The notes under the pieces: model-generated | Databases searched by the model: none | What the model saw: only the letters and a program-made list of their open reading frames with translations | What the model was told of the DNA's origin: nothing | Shown: positions 16,032-24,901 of the stretch, one piece after another | Numbering within the stretch: position 1 is the first letter of the stretch | How the letters are laid out: each line of letters opens with the position of its first letter | Translations under genes and position numbers: made by a program | Assembly (NCBI GenBank): GCA_030038435.1 | Contig: JASHOY010000192.1 | Span: 1-57,186, forward strand | Source of the DNA: Acidobacteriaceae bacterium | Lineage (GTDB): Bacteria; Acidobacteriota; Terriglobia; Terriglobales; Acidobacteriaceae | Length of the DNA stretch: 57,186 nucleotides | Reading direction: 5' to 3'

Positions 16032-17513
16032 TCACCTTTCGTGCAGGCGCGCGCGGCGCACCGCCAGCTTCCAGGATCGGCGCAGTTGCTCGCGCTGTGC
16101 TGCGCTCATCCGCGGTTCAAAAGCTTCGATATTCTTTGGCAAAGCGGCCAGTTCCGCCGGAGACTTCCACCAGCCGAGCGCCAATCCTGCCAGCATCGCC
16201 GCGCCGCGCGCGGAAAGGTCTTCCTGTCCGGAGCGGTGAAGGGGACGGCCGATGATATCGGCCTGCATCTGCATCAGTGTGGCGTTGCGTGTGGCGCCGC
16301 CATCGGCAAGCAGAACCGGCAACTCCACTCCGGCTGCCGACTCCATTGCCTCGAGCACATCGGCCACCTGAAAGGCGATGGCGTCCAGCGCCGCGCGCGC
16401 CAGGTGTGCTGCCGTGTGCGAGCGCTCGATTTCGGTGATGAGGCCGCGCGCGGCCGAGTCCCAATGCGGCGCGCCCAGGCCGACCATCGCCGGCACCAGC
16501 ATCAATCCGGCCGCATCGGGAACCGTTGCAGCCAATGCGGCAGCGCCTTCTGCCGCATCTGCCAGACCCAGAAACTCGCCGACCCATTGCAGTGCGGCTC
16601 CGCTCATGGCGATGTTGCCTTCGAGGGCGAATCGCGTGTCCTCTGGCGCGGACCACGCGACGGTACGAGCCAGCATTCTGGTTTCCGCAACCATGCTCGG
16701 GGTGAGCATCATGAGTGAAGAGCCGGTGCCATAGGTCGCCTTCACGGTGCCGTTCTCATAGCGCCCGTGGCCGACCAGCGCGGCATGCGAGTCGCCGATC
16801 ATCGCCGCTATCGGCACGCCGGCAAGTTGCGGAATCGTTTGGCACTCGGCAAAGATTCCGCTCGACGGTTTCACCACAGGCAGCGCAGCGCGAGGAATGT
16901 CAAAGATGCCGAGGAGTGCGTCATCCCATTCCTGCGAGCTGAGGTTTAGCAGCGCAGTCCGCGACGCATTGGTATGGTCCGTGGCGTGAACGCTTCCGCC
17001 GCTGAGTCTGTAAAGGAGCCACGAATCCACTGTGCCGATGCGCAATTCGCCGCTTTGGGCCTGCGCGTGCAAGTCCGGCTGATGGTCGAATACCCACGCC
17101 CACTTGGTGGCGCTCAACAGCGGATCGAGCGGCAGGCCGGTGAGCGACTGAATCTGCGGCGCCTGTTCAAGAAGGCGATCGCAGACGGGGGTCGATCGCC
17201 GGCATTGCCAGGTGATCGCGTTGCCCGCCGGTTCGCCGTTGCTGCGCCAGGTCACGGCCGTCTCCCGCTGATTGCTGATGGCGATGGCGGCGATGGGTGC
17301 GCGATTTGCCGCGGCGTAATTTACGCATTCGTTCGCGACCTGGCAGACTGAGTGCCAAAGAGCGAGCGGATCCTGTTCGACGTATCCTGGACGAGGCTGG
17401 AGCAAGTCAAGCGGCGCGGAGGCGCGAAAGAGGGTCTGGCCCTGACCATCGATCAACAGTGCTTTGGTGTTGGTCGTGCCCTGATCGATCGCCAGAATAC
17501 ACGCGCTTGCCAT
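16032..17513 (-). CDS. FGGY-family carbohydrate kinase, glycerol-kinase-like
   Basis: A 493-residue FGGY kinase, the length typical of glycerol and xylulose kinases. The N-terminal ATP-fold opens with LAIDQGTTNTKALLID. ISNQRETAVTW and ITWQCRRS follow, both like glycerol kinase; the C-terminal half has TYGTGSSLMMLTP and LADGGATRNATLMQMQADI. The start directly abuts the stop of transketolase subunit C, so they are coupled. FGGY kinases phosphorylate polyols or ketoses; an apulose kinase of this family is known from D-apiose catabolism, feeding a split transketolase. That role would fit the gene order here, but dihydroxyacetone, glycerol or another ketose cannot be excluded from sequence alone. 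Confidence 0.82.
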   Translation of the reverse strand: MASACILAIDQGTTNTKALLIDGQGQTLFRASAPLDLLQPRPGYVEQDPLALWHSVCQVANECVNYAAANRAPIAAIAISNQRETAVTWRSNGEPAGNAITWQCRRSTPVCDRLLEQAPQIQSLTGLPLDPLLSATKWAWVFDHQPDLHAQAQSGELRIGTVDSWLLYRLSGGSVHATDHTNASRTALLNLSSQEWDDALLGIFDIPRAALPVVKPSSGIFAECQTIPQLAGVPIAAMIGDSHAALVGHGRYENGTVKATYGTGSSLMMLTPSMVAETRMLARTVAWSAPEDTRFALEGNIAMSGAALQWVGEFLGLADAAEGAAALAATVPDAAGLMLVPAMVGLGAPHWDSAARGLITEIERSHTAAHLARAALDAIAFQVADVLEAMESAAGVELPVLLADGGATRNATLMQMQADIIGRPLHRSGQEDLSARGAAMLAGLALGWWKSPAELAALPKNIEAFEPRMSAAQREQLRRSWKLAVRRARLHER

Positions 17514-18497
17514 CTATCCCTCGTTCTTGAGCAACTCCATCGCAGCCCGCTCGATTCCTGCAGCCGTCAAACCAAAATGCTCCAGCAAAAACTCTGCGGT
17601 GCCGGTGGGAGCAAACATATCGGGAACACCCAGAATGCGCATGGGCGCCGGATGTTCCTGCGCCAGCACTTCAGCCACGGCGCCGCCCAGCCCGCCGCTG
17701 GCGAAGGCTTCTTCCGCAGTTACAATGCCTCGCGTGGCGCGAGCTGCATCCAGAATCGCCGCGCGATCCAGGGGCTTTACGGTACTCATATTGAGCACGC
17801 GCGCCGAGAAACCACGTGCCGCCAATGCGTCCGCGGCATGGAGAGCTCGCGACACCAGCACGCCGTTGGCGATCAGGGTAATGTCCCGGCCATCGCGCAG
17901 CCACACCGCCTTGCCGAGATTGAATTCATAGTCATCGCCATGCACGCGCGGCACGGGCATGCGGCTGATGCGCAGGTACATGGGCCCATCATGCGCGAGC
18001 GAATAACGCATTGCCGCCGCGGTCTCAAGGGGATCGGCGGGAACGATGACGGTCATGTTGGGCAGGATGCGCGTCCAGGCAAGGTCTTCAATGGAGTGAT
18101 GCGTGGGGCCAAGCTGCCCGTACGCCATTCCCGGCGACATGGCACACAGCCTCACGTTTGACTTTGAGTAAGCCAGGTCCACCTTCACCTGTTCCATGGC
18201 GCGTGCGGTCAGGAAGCAACCAGCGCCGCAGACATAGGGCACCATGCCGCCATTGGCCAGTCCTGCGCCGACACCGACCATGTTCTGTTCAGCGATGCCC
18301 ACGTTTACAAACCGGTCAGGGAACCTGCTGCGAAAGCTTTTCAGCTTGGCCGAGGAGAGCGAGTCGTTAGCCACCGCACAAACCCGGCTATCTGCAGCCG
18401 CCAGCTCTTCGAGCACGCGAATGTAGGCGTCGCGGCAGTCGAAGAGCTGCGGTCCGGAGGGCGCGTCGGAAGTGCGCAGGGTTTCCACGGCGCTCAC
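17514..18497 (-). CDS. Transketolase-like subunit, C-terminal (pyrimidine-binding) half
   Basis: A 327-residue protein matching the second half of transketolase: the pyrimidine-binding ThDP domain (VCAVANDSLSSAKL, FVNVGIAEQNMVGVGAGLAN with the conserved Glu that activates the cofactor) and the C-terminal transketolase domain (GIVTAEEAFASGGLGGAVAE). GTG 18497 is the start: it overlaps the TGA of the N-terminal subunit (GTGA) and has a strong GGAGGTGA before it. Split transketolases of this kind serve special sugar phosphates, for instance apulose 4-phosphate (AptA/AptB) and the sulfo-sugar pathway; the neighbours fit the former better. As with other transketolases it moves a two-carbon ketol group to an aldose phosphate acceptor, here most likely glyceraldehyde 3-phosphate. 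Confidence 0.85.
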   Translation of the reverse strand: MSAVETLRTSDAPSGPQLFDCRDAYIRVLEELAAADSRVCAVANDSLSSAKLKSFRSRFPDRFVNVGIAEQNMVGVGAGLANGGMVPYVCGAGCFLTARAMEQVKVDLAYSKSNVRLCAMSPGMAYGQLGPTHHSIEDLAWTRILPNMTVIVPADPLETAAAMRYSLAHDGPMYLRISRMPVPRVHGDDYEFNLGKAVWLRDGRDITLIANGVLVSRALHAADALAARGFSARVLNMSTVKPLDRAAILDAARATRGIVTAEEAFASGGLGGAVAEVLAQEHPAPMRILGVPDMFAPTGTAEFLLEHFGLTAAGIERAAMELLKNEG

Positions 18498-19360
18498 CAA
18501 TTCACCTCCACACCCAATTCCACTGCCGCGGCCGCAAGTTGCTCAGCATTGGGAACCCCGTGATGCCACGCGGGCTGATTTTCGGCAAACGAGACGCCTT
18601 TGCCCTTCACGGTATTGGCGATAATGCAGGATGGCTTGCCGGGTTGGAGCGGCAGACTGGAAAAGCGCGCCAGCAGCGCGGCTGAATCGTGCCCGTCAAT
18701 CTCCTCTACGGCAAAGCCGAACGCCGACCAGCGAGCGGCGAGCGGCTCCATGCGGATGGTGTTCTCGGTGAAATCTCCTTGCTGGATGCGGTTCCTGTCG
18801 ACGATGACGGTGAGGTTGTCGAGCCCGTAGTGCTGGGTGGTCATCGCCGCCTCCCAGTTCGAGCCTTCCTGCAATTCGCCGTCTCCGGTGAGCACGAATA
18901 CGCGCCAAGACTCCTTTCTCATTCGCGCCGCCAGGGCCATGCCTGCGGCGATAGGGAGCCCGTGGCCAAGCGGGCCGGTATTGGCCTCGACTCCCGGCAA
19001 TTTGTTACGGTCGGGGTGACCGTTGAGCATGGAGAGGGGGTCCATATAGGTTTTGAGCTGCGCCATCGGGAAAAAGCCGCGCGCGGCGAGAGTTGAATAG
19101 AAGGCGCCGGAGCAATGGCCCTTGGAGAGGACAAAGCGGTCGCGCTGCGGCCAGCGCGGCTGCGCCGGGTCAACCTGCAACACGCCGCCGAAATAGAGAA
19201 CGGCCAGGATATCCGCCGAAGAAAGGTCGCCGCCGGTGTGGCCGAGCTGCGCGTGGTGGGTCATGGTCATGGCGCTGAGACGTATCCAGTTGGCCCTCCG
19301 CAGCAGCCACTCGGCCTGTGTCTGGACTCCACCTGCTTCGTCTATTGGAGAAGGGATCAT
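18494..19360 (-). CDS. Transketolase-like subunit, N-terminal (diphosphate-binding) half
   Basis: A 288-residue protein equal to the first half of transketolase. It binds the thiamine diphosphate diphosphate group through the motif GDGELQEGSNWEAAM with the later Asn (VDRNRI). GHTGGDLSSADILA and LSKGHCSGAFYSTLA are the expected substrate/cofactor loops, HGLPIAAGMA is also typical. It is the first gene of the operon that runs through subunit C, the FGGY kinase, the permease and the isomerase-like gene. A GAGGAG stretch about 23 bp upstream of ATG 19360 is too distant for an ideal ribosome site, so the start could be slightly different. Two candidate regulator sites lie 190-220 bp upstream. Confidence 0.87.
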   Translation of the reverse strand: MIPSPIDEAGGVQTQAEWLLRRANWIRLSAMTMTHHAQLGHTGGDLSSADILAVLYFGGVLQVDPAQPRWPQRDRFVLSKGHCSGAFYSTLAARGFFPMAQLKTYMDPLSMLNGHPDRNKLPGVEANTGPLGHGLPIAAGMALAARMRKESWRVFVLTGDGELQEGSNWEAAMTTQHYGLDNLTVIVDRNRIQQGDFTENTIRMEPLAARWSAFGFAVEEIDGHDSAALLARFSSLPLQPGKPSCIIANTVKGKGVSFAENQPAWHHGVPNAEQLAAAAVELGVEVNW

Positions 19361-19550
19361 GGTTCGATGATTCAGTTTGGCGGCTCCTCAATGGCTCCCG
19401 TTGGTTCTTTCTTCCGGCGCACCGGCCTTGTGGGAAAGCCCTCCGCCTGGCCTTTGCCGGCCCTTTTTACCGGGAAGAGTTTCGCACTCCGAAACGCTCC
19501 GTGGATCATAGCCGGGAGCGCTGAAGAAAGTAAACATGATTTCTCTTCCA

Positions 19551-19564
19551 TGCATAAATATGCA
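19551..19564. promoter_or_regulatory. Palindromic candidate SorC operator (type A repeat)
   Basis: TGCATAAATATGCA is a perfect 6-bp inverted repeat around a 2-bp centre, 190 bp upstream of the transketolase operon. Its core TGCAnAAATATG recurs before the SorC gene (13411-13422 minus strand). It begins 18 bp before the type B repeat, so both would lie on nearly the same face of the helix. Confidence 0.5.
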
Positions 19565-19568
19565 GAGC

Positions 19569-19581
19569 TGCGAAATGATAA
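19569..19581 (+). promoter_or_regulatory. Candidate SorC operator (type B repeat) before the transketolase operon
   Basis: TGCGAAATGATAA on the plus strand; the same 13 bases occur as reverse complement at 12227-12239 before the RuBisCO-like/DUF1537 pair. This links the two minus-strand transcripts into one likely regulon. Confidence 0.5.
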
Positions 19582-19667
19582 ATTGCGGGCGGACCCCAGA
19601 TGCCCATGAGTAGCGCGCCGGCGGAGGCGCGATTCGCGCGGCATCCGCCTAGCCCAAATTCTACAAT

Positions 19668-20903
19668 TTAGTGGATCATCCTCGACCGGCGCTGCATGTA
19701 GTCCATGAGCAGATATTGGCCGAGATTCTGCGGGGTGGTGAAATAGGCCTTGCCTTTGCACATCTCCGAGACTTTTTGGACAAACTGGACCAGATGCCGA
19801 TCCGAGGCCAGCATGAAGGTGTTGATCAGCACATTGCTGCGCTTGCAACGCGAGACCTCTTCGAGCGTCTCGCTGACCACCAGCGGATCGAGCCCGTATG
19901 CGTTCTTGTAGATCCTGCCGTCGGGCAGGGTCAGCGCCGAGGGCTTTCCATCGGTGATCATCACGATCTGCTTCATGTCTTTGTGCTGGCGGGCGAGCAC
20001 CCGCTGCGCCATGCGCAGTCCTTCGCGCGTATTGGTGTGCCATGGTCCCACTTTGACGCGGGCAAGCTGCGAGACCGGCACTTCCTCGGCGGAATCGTGA
20101 AAAAGCACCAGCGACAGCGAATCGCCGGGGAACTGGGTGCGGATGAGATGCGATAGCGCCATAGCCACGCGCTTGGCCGGAGTGAAGCGGTCTTCCCCAT
20201 AAAGGATCATCGAATGCGAGCAATCGAGCATCATCACTGTGGCGCAGGAGCTCTGGTATTCGCACTGGTGCACGTGCAGGTCTTCATATTCCATGTTGAG
20301 CGGCAAGCCGATGCCTTCGCGCGCTATCGCCGAGCTAAGGGTCGCCGTGGTGTCAAGATTGAGCGTGTCGCCGAACTGATAACGCCGCGATGCGCCGCTG
20401 GTTTCAACGCCGGTGGCCCAATGCATTGTGTCGTGGCGGCCATAACTCGATTTGCCCAGGGAACCGAGCAGTTCGCGCAATGCCTTGAAGCCGAGAAAAT
20501 CGAGGCTTTTGTCGGTCACTTCGAAACGAACCTCGCCTTCTCTGCCGTCGATTTGCCCGCCTGCTTGCGACTCGCGCATCTTGTTCTGCGGGCCGGAGAA
20601 GGATAGGAAGTTTTCCTGCTCCATTCGCTGGATGAGTTTGTCGATCAGCTGGTCAAGCTTTCCTTCCGCCGCCATCTGCTCGAGCTTCTCCCGTAGGGAC
20701 TCGTCGAAGGCGCTGCTGTTTTCAAGCGCGCGCCGAAGGGCTTCGCGCAGATCGTCGAGGGTTTGGTCGAGATTGGGAAAATCGGAGTAGGGATCATAGA
20801 AACCGGAATCAAGCAGATAGTCTGACAGCGCCTGAAGCAGCTTCTCCAGGTCGATCTCCGAAGCCAGATCGCCCTTGTACTTCGTATAGTGGATGCTCTT
20901 CAC
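19668..20903 (-). CDS. VWA-domain protein, partner of the adjacent MoxR/ChlI-like AAA+ ATPase
   Basis: A 411-residue cytoplasmic protein. GTG 20903 (MKSIHYTKY) is taken as start because GGAGG lies 7 bp before it; the frame extends upstream only by running into the ATPase gene. The N-terminal third is charged and helical, with a run of Glu/Lys/Leu suggesting coiled coil. The C-terminal von Willebrand A domain has the metal-ion site DCSHSM (about residues 227-232) and the later Thr/Asp motifs ([17 protein letters not shown]). Pairs of an AAA+ ATPase and a VWA protein act as chaperones that insert metals or remodel partner complexes. The client is unknown. The two genes form an operon. Confidence 0.78.
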   Translation of the reverse strand: MKSIHYTKYKGDLASEIDLEKLLQALSDYLLDSGFYDPYSDFPNLDQTLDDLREALRRALENSSAFDESLREKLEQMAAEGKLDQLIDKLIQRMEQENFLSFSGPQNKMRESQAGGQIDGREGEVRFEVTDKSLDFLGFKALRELLGSLGKSSYGRHDTMHWATGVETSGASRRYQFGDTLNLDTTATLSSAIAREGIGLPLNMEYEDLHVHQCEYQSSCATVMMLDCSHSMILYGEDRFTPAKRVAMALSHLIRTQFPGDSLSLVLFHDSAEEVPVSQLARVKVGPWHTNTREGLRMAQRVLARQHKDMKQIVMITDGKPSALTLPDGRIYKNAYGLDPLVVSETLEEVSRCKRSNVLINTFMLASDRHLVQFVQKVSEMCKGKAYFTTPQNLGQYLLMDYMQRRSRMIH

Positions 20904-20949
20904 TTTGATTTCCTCCCCGCCGCGTTTAAGGACCGGTGGATGGAGCGTG

Positions 20950-22470
20950 TCAGTTATAACCGCCTCGCGGGGTGCGGCGCGACTTCTGCCATTCGTCGTA
21001 ATCAATCTCCAGTTCCGCGGCTTCCTGCTTGCGCGCCGCCGTTTTTTCTGCGGCGAAGACGCGCTCCTCGTTGCGGCTCAGCTTGCGGTGGGCAACCAGC
21101 CCCTCCAGGAGGAACTCGGCTGCGGAAACCAATCTTGGCGCGGGGTCCGACTTGGACACGCTGAGGGGCGCGAGTTTGGAGATAAGTCCGTGGATCTGCT
21201 TCAACTCGGCAAGCGCAGCATCGGCGGGAAGGTTGTCGTCCAGCTTGACGGTCCCGCCCAGGTTAAACCACTGCTCGATTTGCTGCGTATCCGCGCCAGC
21301 GAACCAACGGTCAAAGATCTTGGCCACCGCGGTGCGGATCAGGTCGCGCACTACGGTGTCGGCGCCGCGCATCTCGCCCTCATATTCCAGCTCAAGCTTG
21401 CCGGTCATGGCCGGCAAAGCCGCATAGATGTCGCTGATTCGCGGCAGCGCCAACGGCTCCCGGCTGAGGAGGGCCCGGCGTTCCGCATTGGAGATGACAA
21501 TCTCCATCGCCGAGATGGGCAGGCGCTGGCTGACTCCGCTGCGCTTGTCCACCTTTTTGTCCTCGCGCGCCGAGAATGCCACCTGCTCGATCACCTCCCG
21601 TATGTAATCGGGAATTTCGACCGGCGCCGTCCCCCGCTCTGACCAGGCCTCCTGCGCGGTGATCGCTATTCCCTCCTCGATGGTTTCCGGATAGTGGGTG
21701 CGAATCTCCGATCCGATGCGGTCTTTCAAGGGGGTGATGATTTTGCCCCGCGCCGTATAGTCCTCGGGATTGGCGCTGAAGGCCAGGGCCACGTCCAGCA
21801 TCAGGCGCACCGGATAGCCCTTAATTTGCACGTCACCTTCCTGCATGATGTTGAAGAGAGCCACCTGGATTTTGCCGGCCAGGTCGGGAAGCTCATTGAT
21901 GGCGAAGATGCCGCGATTGGCGCGGGGCAACAGGCCATAGTGCATGGTGAGCTCGCTGGAAAGATCCTCGGCGCCGCGCGCCGCCTTGATGGGATCGATG
22001 TCGCCAATCAGGTCGGCAACAGTTACGTCGGGCGTGGCCAGCTTTTCCACGTAGCGCTCCTCCGCGGTGAGGTAAGCCAGTGGGGTGCTGTCTCCGAGCT
22101 CCGCGATGCGGTCGCGGCAACGCTTGCAAAGAGGCCGATAGGGATTGTCGCGGATCTCGCAGCCCGCCACATAGGGGAGCTTGTCGTCGAGCAGGCTGGT
22201 GAGAGCGCGCAGTATGCGGCTTTTGGCCTGGCCCCGCAGTCCCAGCAGGATCAAGTTTTGTTTCGAGAGAATGGCATTCACGATCTGCGGAATCACCGTG
22301 TCTTCGTAGCCCACGATGCCCGGAAACAGCGTTTCGCGGCGCTGCAGGCGCGCGATCAAATTGCCGCGCATCTCGTCTTTCACGGTTCGCGTTTTCAGAC
22401 AGGCTTCAGGGAACTGAGTGCTGGTGCGCAGTTCCCCCAGGGTTTGGGGAAGCGGGCGAGCTGCAGGCAT
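20950..22470 (-). CDS. AAA+ ATPase, magnesium-chelatase ChlI / MoxR-like
   Basis: A 506-residue ATPase with AGGAG before ATG 22470. Walker A is GLRGQAKS (residues 77-84), and the Walker B region reads GIFAINELPDL (187-197), where an Asn replaces the usual acidic residue before the Glu. A Cys group in CEIRDNPYRPLCKRC (Cys 104, 115 and 118) might bind zinc or an iron site. The sensor/arginine-finger part (LKDRIGSEIRTHYP) and a C-terminal helical lid resemble ChlI. It is followed 46 bp later by the VWA gene, its likely partner. The role is inferred from the AAA/VWA pairing only. Confidence 0.78.
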   Translation of the reverse strand: MPAARPLPQTLGELRTSTQFPEACLKTRTVKDEMRGNLIARLQRRETLFPGIVGYEDTVIPQIVNAILSKQNLILLGLRGQAKSRILRALTSLLDDKLPYVAGCEIRDNPYRPLCKRCRDRIAELGDSTPLAYLTAEERYVEKLATPDVTVADLIGDIDPIKAARGAEDLSSELTMHYGLLPRANRGIFAINELPDLAGKIQVALFNIMQEGDVQIKGYPVRLMLDVALAFSANPEDYTARGKIITPLKDRIGSEIRTHYPETIEEGIAITAQEAWSERGTAPVEIPDYIREVIEQVAFSAREDKKVDKRSGVSQRLPISAMEIVISNAERRALLSREPLALPRISDIYAALPAMTGKLELEYEGEMRGADTVVRDLIRTAVAKIFDRWFAGADTQQIEQWFNLGGTVKLDDNLPADAALAELKQIHGLISKLAPLSVSKSDPAPRLVSAAEFLLEGLVAHRKLSRNEERVFAAEKTAARKQEAAELEIDYDEWQKSRRTPRGGYN

Positions 22471-22862
22471 CGGGGACTCCTGTGGCCGCCTTCCAGCCGG
22501 AAGCCGGCCGTCTGATTACCAATATAGACGCGATTGCAGCCGATTTTGGAGCCGATGCGCTATTTCCATCGGGAAAGACGCTTCCGGCGGAAAAAGACAT
22601 CAGAACAGCGACCGCGCTGATGCGGCCTGGAGACTCTGATCGCCGACGGTATGGGCGTTGCTACCCTGCTGGGCGCGGGTTGAACTGAATGGATTTCAAA
22701 GAAAGTTCTACATGATCGCAAAGATGTGCCGATGAATGGCAATTGCAGGATTTTCGTGGGAGACGGACCAGGTCCGAGGAGAACCGTTCCTGTTCCGCCG
22801 CCGCACGCTCTGCCGCAACCTTGCGGGGGCCGGTCCGGAAATAGCCGGAGTCGGAACAGGCT
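22471..22862. other. Divergent intergenic region of 392 bp
   Basis: It lies between the AAA+ ATPase (left) and the PilZ gene (right) and must hold both promoters. The small frames here (for example 22482-22688) have no recognisable content. I see no clear promoter, repeat or RNA structure. Confidence 0.35.
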
Positions 22863-23909
22863 ATGTCGCTCATACGCAACGTGCTGGCCAAAGTTGGGCT
22901 CTCAGACCGCCGCAAAAACGCGCGCGTGCTTGCCCATGGGCTCGATGTCTCCTACTGGACCGGGCTGGAACAGAAGCAGGTCAAGATCAAAGACATAAGC
23001 ACCACCGGCCTGTATATGCTTACCAGCGATCGCTGGCTGCCCGGCGCCCCCGTGCAATTGATTCTCGAAAAACGCGGCGTTTTCGAAAAGGAATCGCAGC
23101 CTCAGGTGCGGCTTCGCGCCCGTTGCGCCCGCCTCGGCGACGACGGCGTCGGCCTCACGTTCATCGAGGAACCGGCAAGAGCCTCCGAGTGGTCCAAGAG
23201 CATGGATATCGCCGCGGAGCTGTTCGCCGACAGCCACCCGGTGCGCCTCTTCCGCGCTGCAAAAGCGTTCTTCTTCCTGCTGCGGGTCTGTCCTTCCGCC
23301 GAAGTTCAAGTTCTGCAACTCATTGCCGGTCTCAATTGTGAAAAAGCCGAACGTACCATCGACATTTGTGTTCAGGCCGAAGAGCTTCTGACCGCTCGCC
23401 CGCCCCGGACCGACTCCGGCCTCCTTCCAAATCTTGTCCTGCGAATCCTCGAAGACGGGTCAAAAGCCTCCGAGAAGGAAGTGCAGCAATGCTGGGCAGG
23501 GCTGCTGGCTTCATCCTGCCTCCACGAAATGCAGGACTCGTCCCTGCGCCTCGCAGCCTTGTTATCCAAACTTGACCGCGATCATGTTGCCATCCTCTCA
23601 GCGGCTTGCGTCCGGGCCATCCGCGGCGGCTGGCGAGCCGGATCCGAATTTGCCTCCGTGCTCTATTGCTCGGCCGACGAGATCAGGAAAATCGCCGGCA
23701 TCCGAAACCTCGTCGCCATCGAGCGCAATCTGAACCACCTTCATCACCTCGGGCTGCTCGGAAAGACAGAAAGGCCGATGGGCTGTGCACAACTGGATGA
23801 AGTGAATATCACTCCCACAAGTCTGGGCCTCAAGCTATACGTCCGATGTGGCGGGCAGATGGACATTTCACCGGCCGTTGAATGCTCCTCGCTGGAGATG
23901 GCTTCCTGA
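22863..23909 (+). CDS. PilZ-domain protein, cyclic-di-GMP responsive candidate
   Basis: A 348-residue cytoplasmic protein. The N-terminal PilZ domain shows both c-di-GMP contact motifs: an Arg-rich DRRKNAR near residue 15 and DISTTGLYM (D/NxSxxG type) near residue 45. The C-terminal ~200 residues form a helical domain without a familiar signature; a winged-helix-like end (IAGIRNLVAIERNLNHLHHLG) is possible. I infer that it alters motility, surface polymer or transcription when c-di-GMP rises. The adjacent genes do not show a target. A GGAA-rich stretch lies upstream of ATG 22863. Confidence 0.75.
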   Translation: MSLIRNVLAKVGLSDRRKNARVLAHGLDVSYWTGLEQKQVKIKDISTTGLYMLTSDRWLPGAPVQLILEKRGVFEKESQPQVRLRARCARLGDDGVGLTFIEEPARASEWSKSMDIAAELFADSHPVRLFRAAKAFFFLLRVCPSAEVQVLQLIAGLNCEKAERTIDICVQAEELLTARPPRTDSGLLPNLVLRILEDGSKASEKEVQQCWAGLLASSCLHEMQDSSLRLAALLSKLDRDHVAILSAACVRAIRGGWRAGSEFASVLYCSADEIRKIAGIRNLVAIERNLNHLHHLGLLGKTERPMGCAQLDEVNITPTSLGLKLYVRCGGQMDISPAVECSSLEMAS

Positions 23910-23999
23910 CTTCGACCGCGGCAGACCAGACAGAGAACGTCTCGCGCTATATCTGCGCTCCGCGAGGGGTATGTCAACATTCAATCCGTTTCGGCAGAG

Positions 24000-24785
24000 T
24001 TACTTGGGACGCGCTGCCTTTTCAATCACCCGAGTGATCATCTTCACCGGAACAAAGCGCACCATCAACGCAGTGAAGCGACCGGTTGGATGGGGAATGA
24101 CGAGACGCTTTCCCCGCGCCAGTGCGGCCAGGGCGGTTGCAGCAACTTTCGAGGTTGGCTGCACGCGCCGCTTGAATGCCCTCGCCCCAGCAACGTCGAA
24201 AAACTCGCTCTCCGTCGCGCCTGGACACAGCGCCGTCACCTTCACGCCGAAGCGCGCCACCTCTTCGGCCAGGCCGAGCGCGAAGAAGCGGTCGAAGACC
24301 TTCGTTGCCGCATAAGTGGTCAGATACGGAATGGGCTGAAAGCTCGCCGTCGAGGCCACGATCAGCACCCATCCCCGGCGTCGCTCGACCATACGCGGGA
24401 CGAACAGCCGGGAAATCCGCACCACGGCTTCACAGTTCACTTGCACCTGGCTCATTTCCTGCTCAATGGGAGACGCGTGGAAGACGCCATACTGTCCCAG
24501 TCCCGCGTTGTTGATGAGAATATCGACGGGAATGCCCGCGGCCTCGGTTGCATCGTAAATCTGCTGCGGAGCCTGGGGATTGTTGAGGTCTGCGGCGAAG
24601 ATGCGGGTTTCAGTGCCGCGCGCCGCCAGCTCGGCAGCCAGCGCATCGAGCCGGTCGCGCCGGCGTGCGGTGAGAATCAGCTTTGCCCCGTGGCCGGCGA
24701 GTTGCCGTGCCAGCTCCGCTCCGATGCCCGCGCTGGCGCCGGTCACCAGCGCCCATTTGCCGCGAAAAACTTCCGTGCCCGCCAT
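24000..24785 (-). CDS. Short-chain dehydrogenase/reductase (SDR family)
   Basis: A 261-residue classical SDR with the cofactor motif TGASAGIGAELA (TGxxxGIG), NNAGLGQYG (NNAG), the catalytic Ser (VASTASFQPIP) and YAATK (YxxxK) with Tyr/Lys. The residues after the first strand (TARRRDRLDAL) favour NADP(H). Such enzymes reduce or oxidise carbonyls of lipids and small molecules. It stands alone: the PilZ gene faces its end and the glycosyltransferase gene is divergent, 116 bp away. Substrate not predictable. The C-terminal ~45 residues are basic and rich in Val/Lys (LVRFVPVKMITRVI), as in SDRs that act on acyl or long-chain substrates. Confidence 0.85.
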   Translation of the reverse strand: MAGTEVFRGKWALVTGASAGIGAELARQLAGHGAKLILTARRRDRLDALAAELAARGTETRIFAADLNNPQAPQQIYDATEAAGIPVDILINNAGLGQYGVFHASPIEQEMSQVQVNCEAVVRISRLFVPRMVERRRGWVLIVASTASFQPIPYLTTYAATKVFDRFFALGLAEEVARFGVKVTALCPGATESEFFDVAGARAFKRRVQPTSKVAATALAALARGKRLVIPHPTGRFTALMVRFVPVKMITRVIEKAARPK

Positions 24786-24901
24786 TACGCAATCAGCATA
24801 GCGGATTTCCCCTCTGCCGGGCGTCCAGCGCGCTTTTATGCGGCTTTTTCGCCTCTTTCATGGTGGAACGCCGGATTCCGTCTACTGGTATTCTTGTAGC
24901 C

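Larger units (their letters stand above)
19361..19667. other. Intergenic region of 307 bp before the transketolase operon
   Basis: It holds the promoter side of the transketolase operon and the tail of the VWA gene (end at 19668, same strand). Apart from the two repeats listed separately at 19551 and 19569 I see no gene. The sequence around these repeats is AT-richer than its surroundings, as expected for a promoter/operator. Confidence 0.45.

Noticed and set aside
17514..19360. Sulfoquinovose (sulfo-transketolase) pathway
   Set aside because: The split transketolase fits, but no sulfo-sugar reductase, exporter or sulfoquinovosidase is present, and the rest points to sugar acids.
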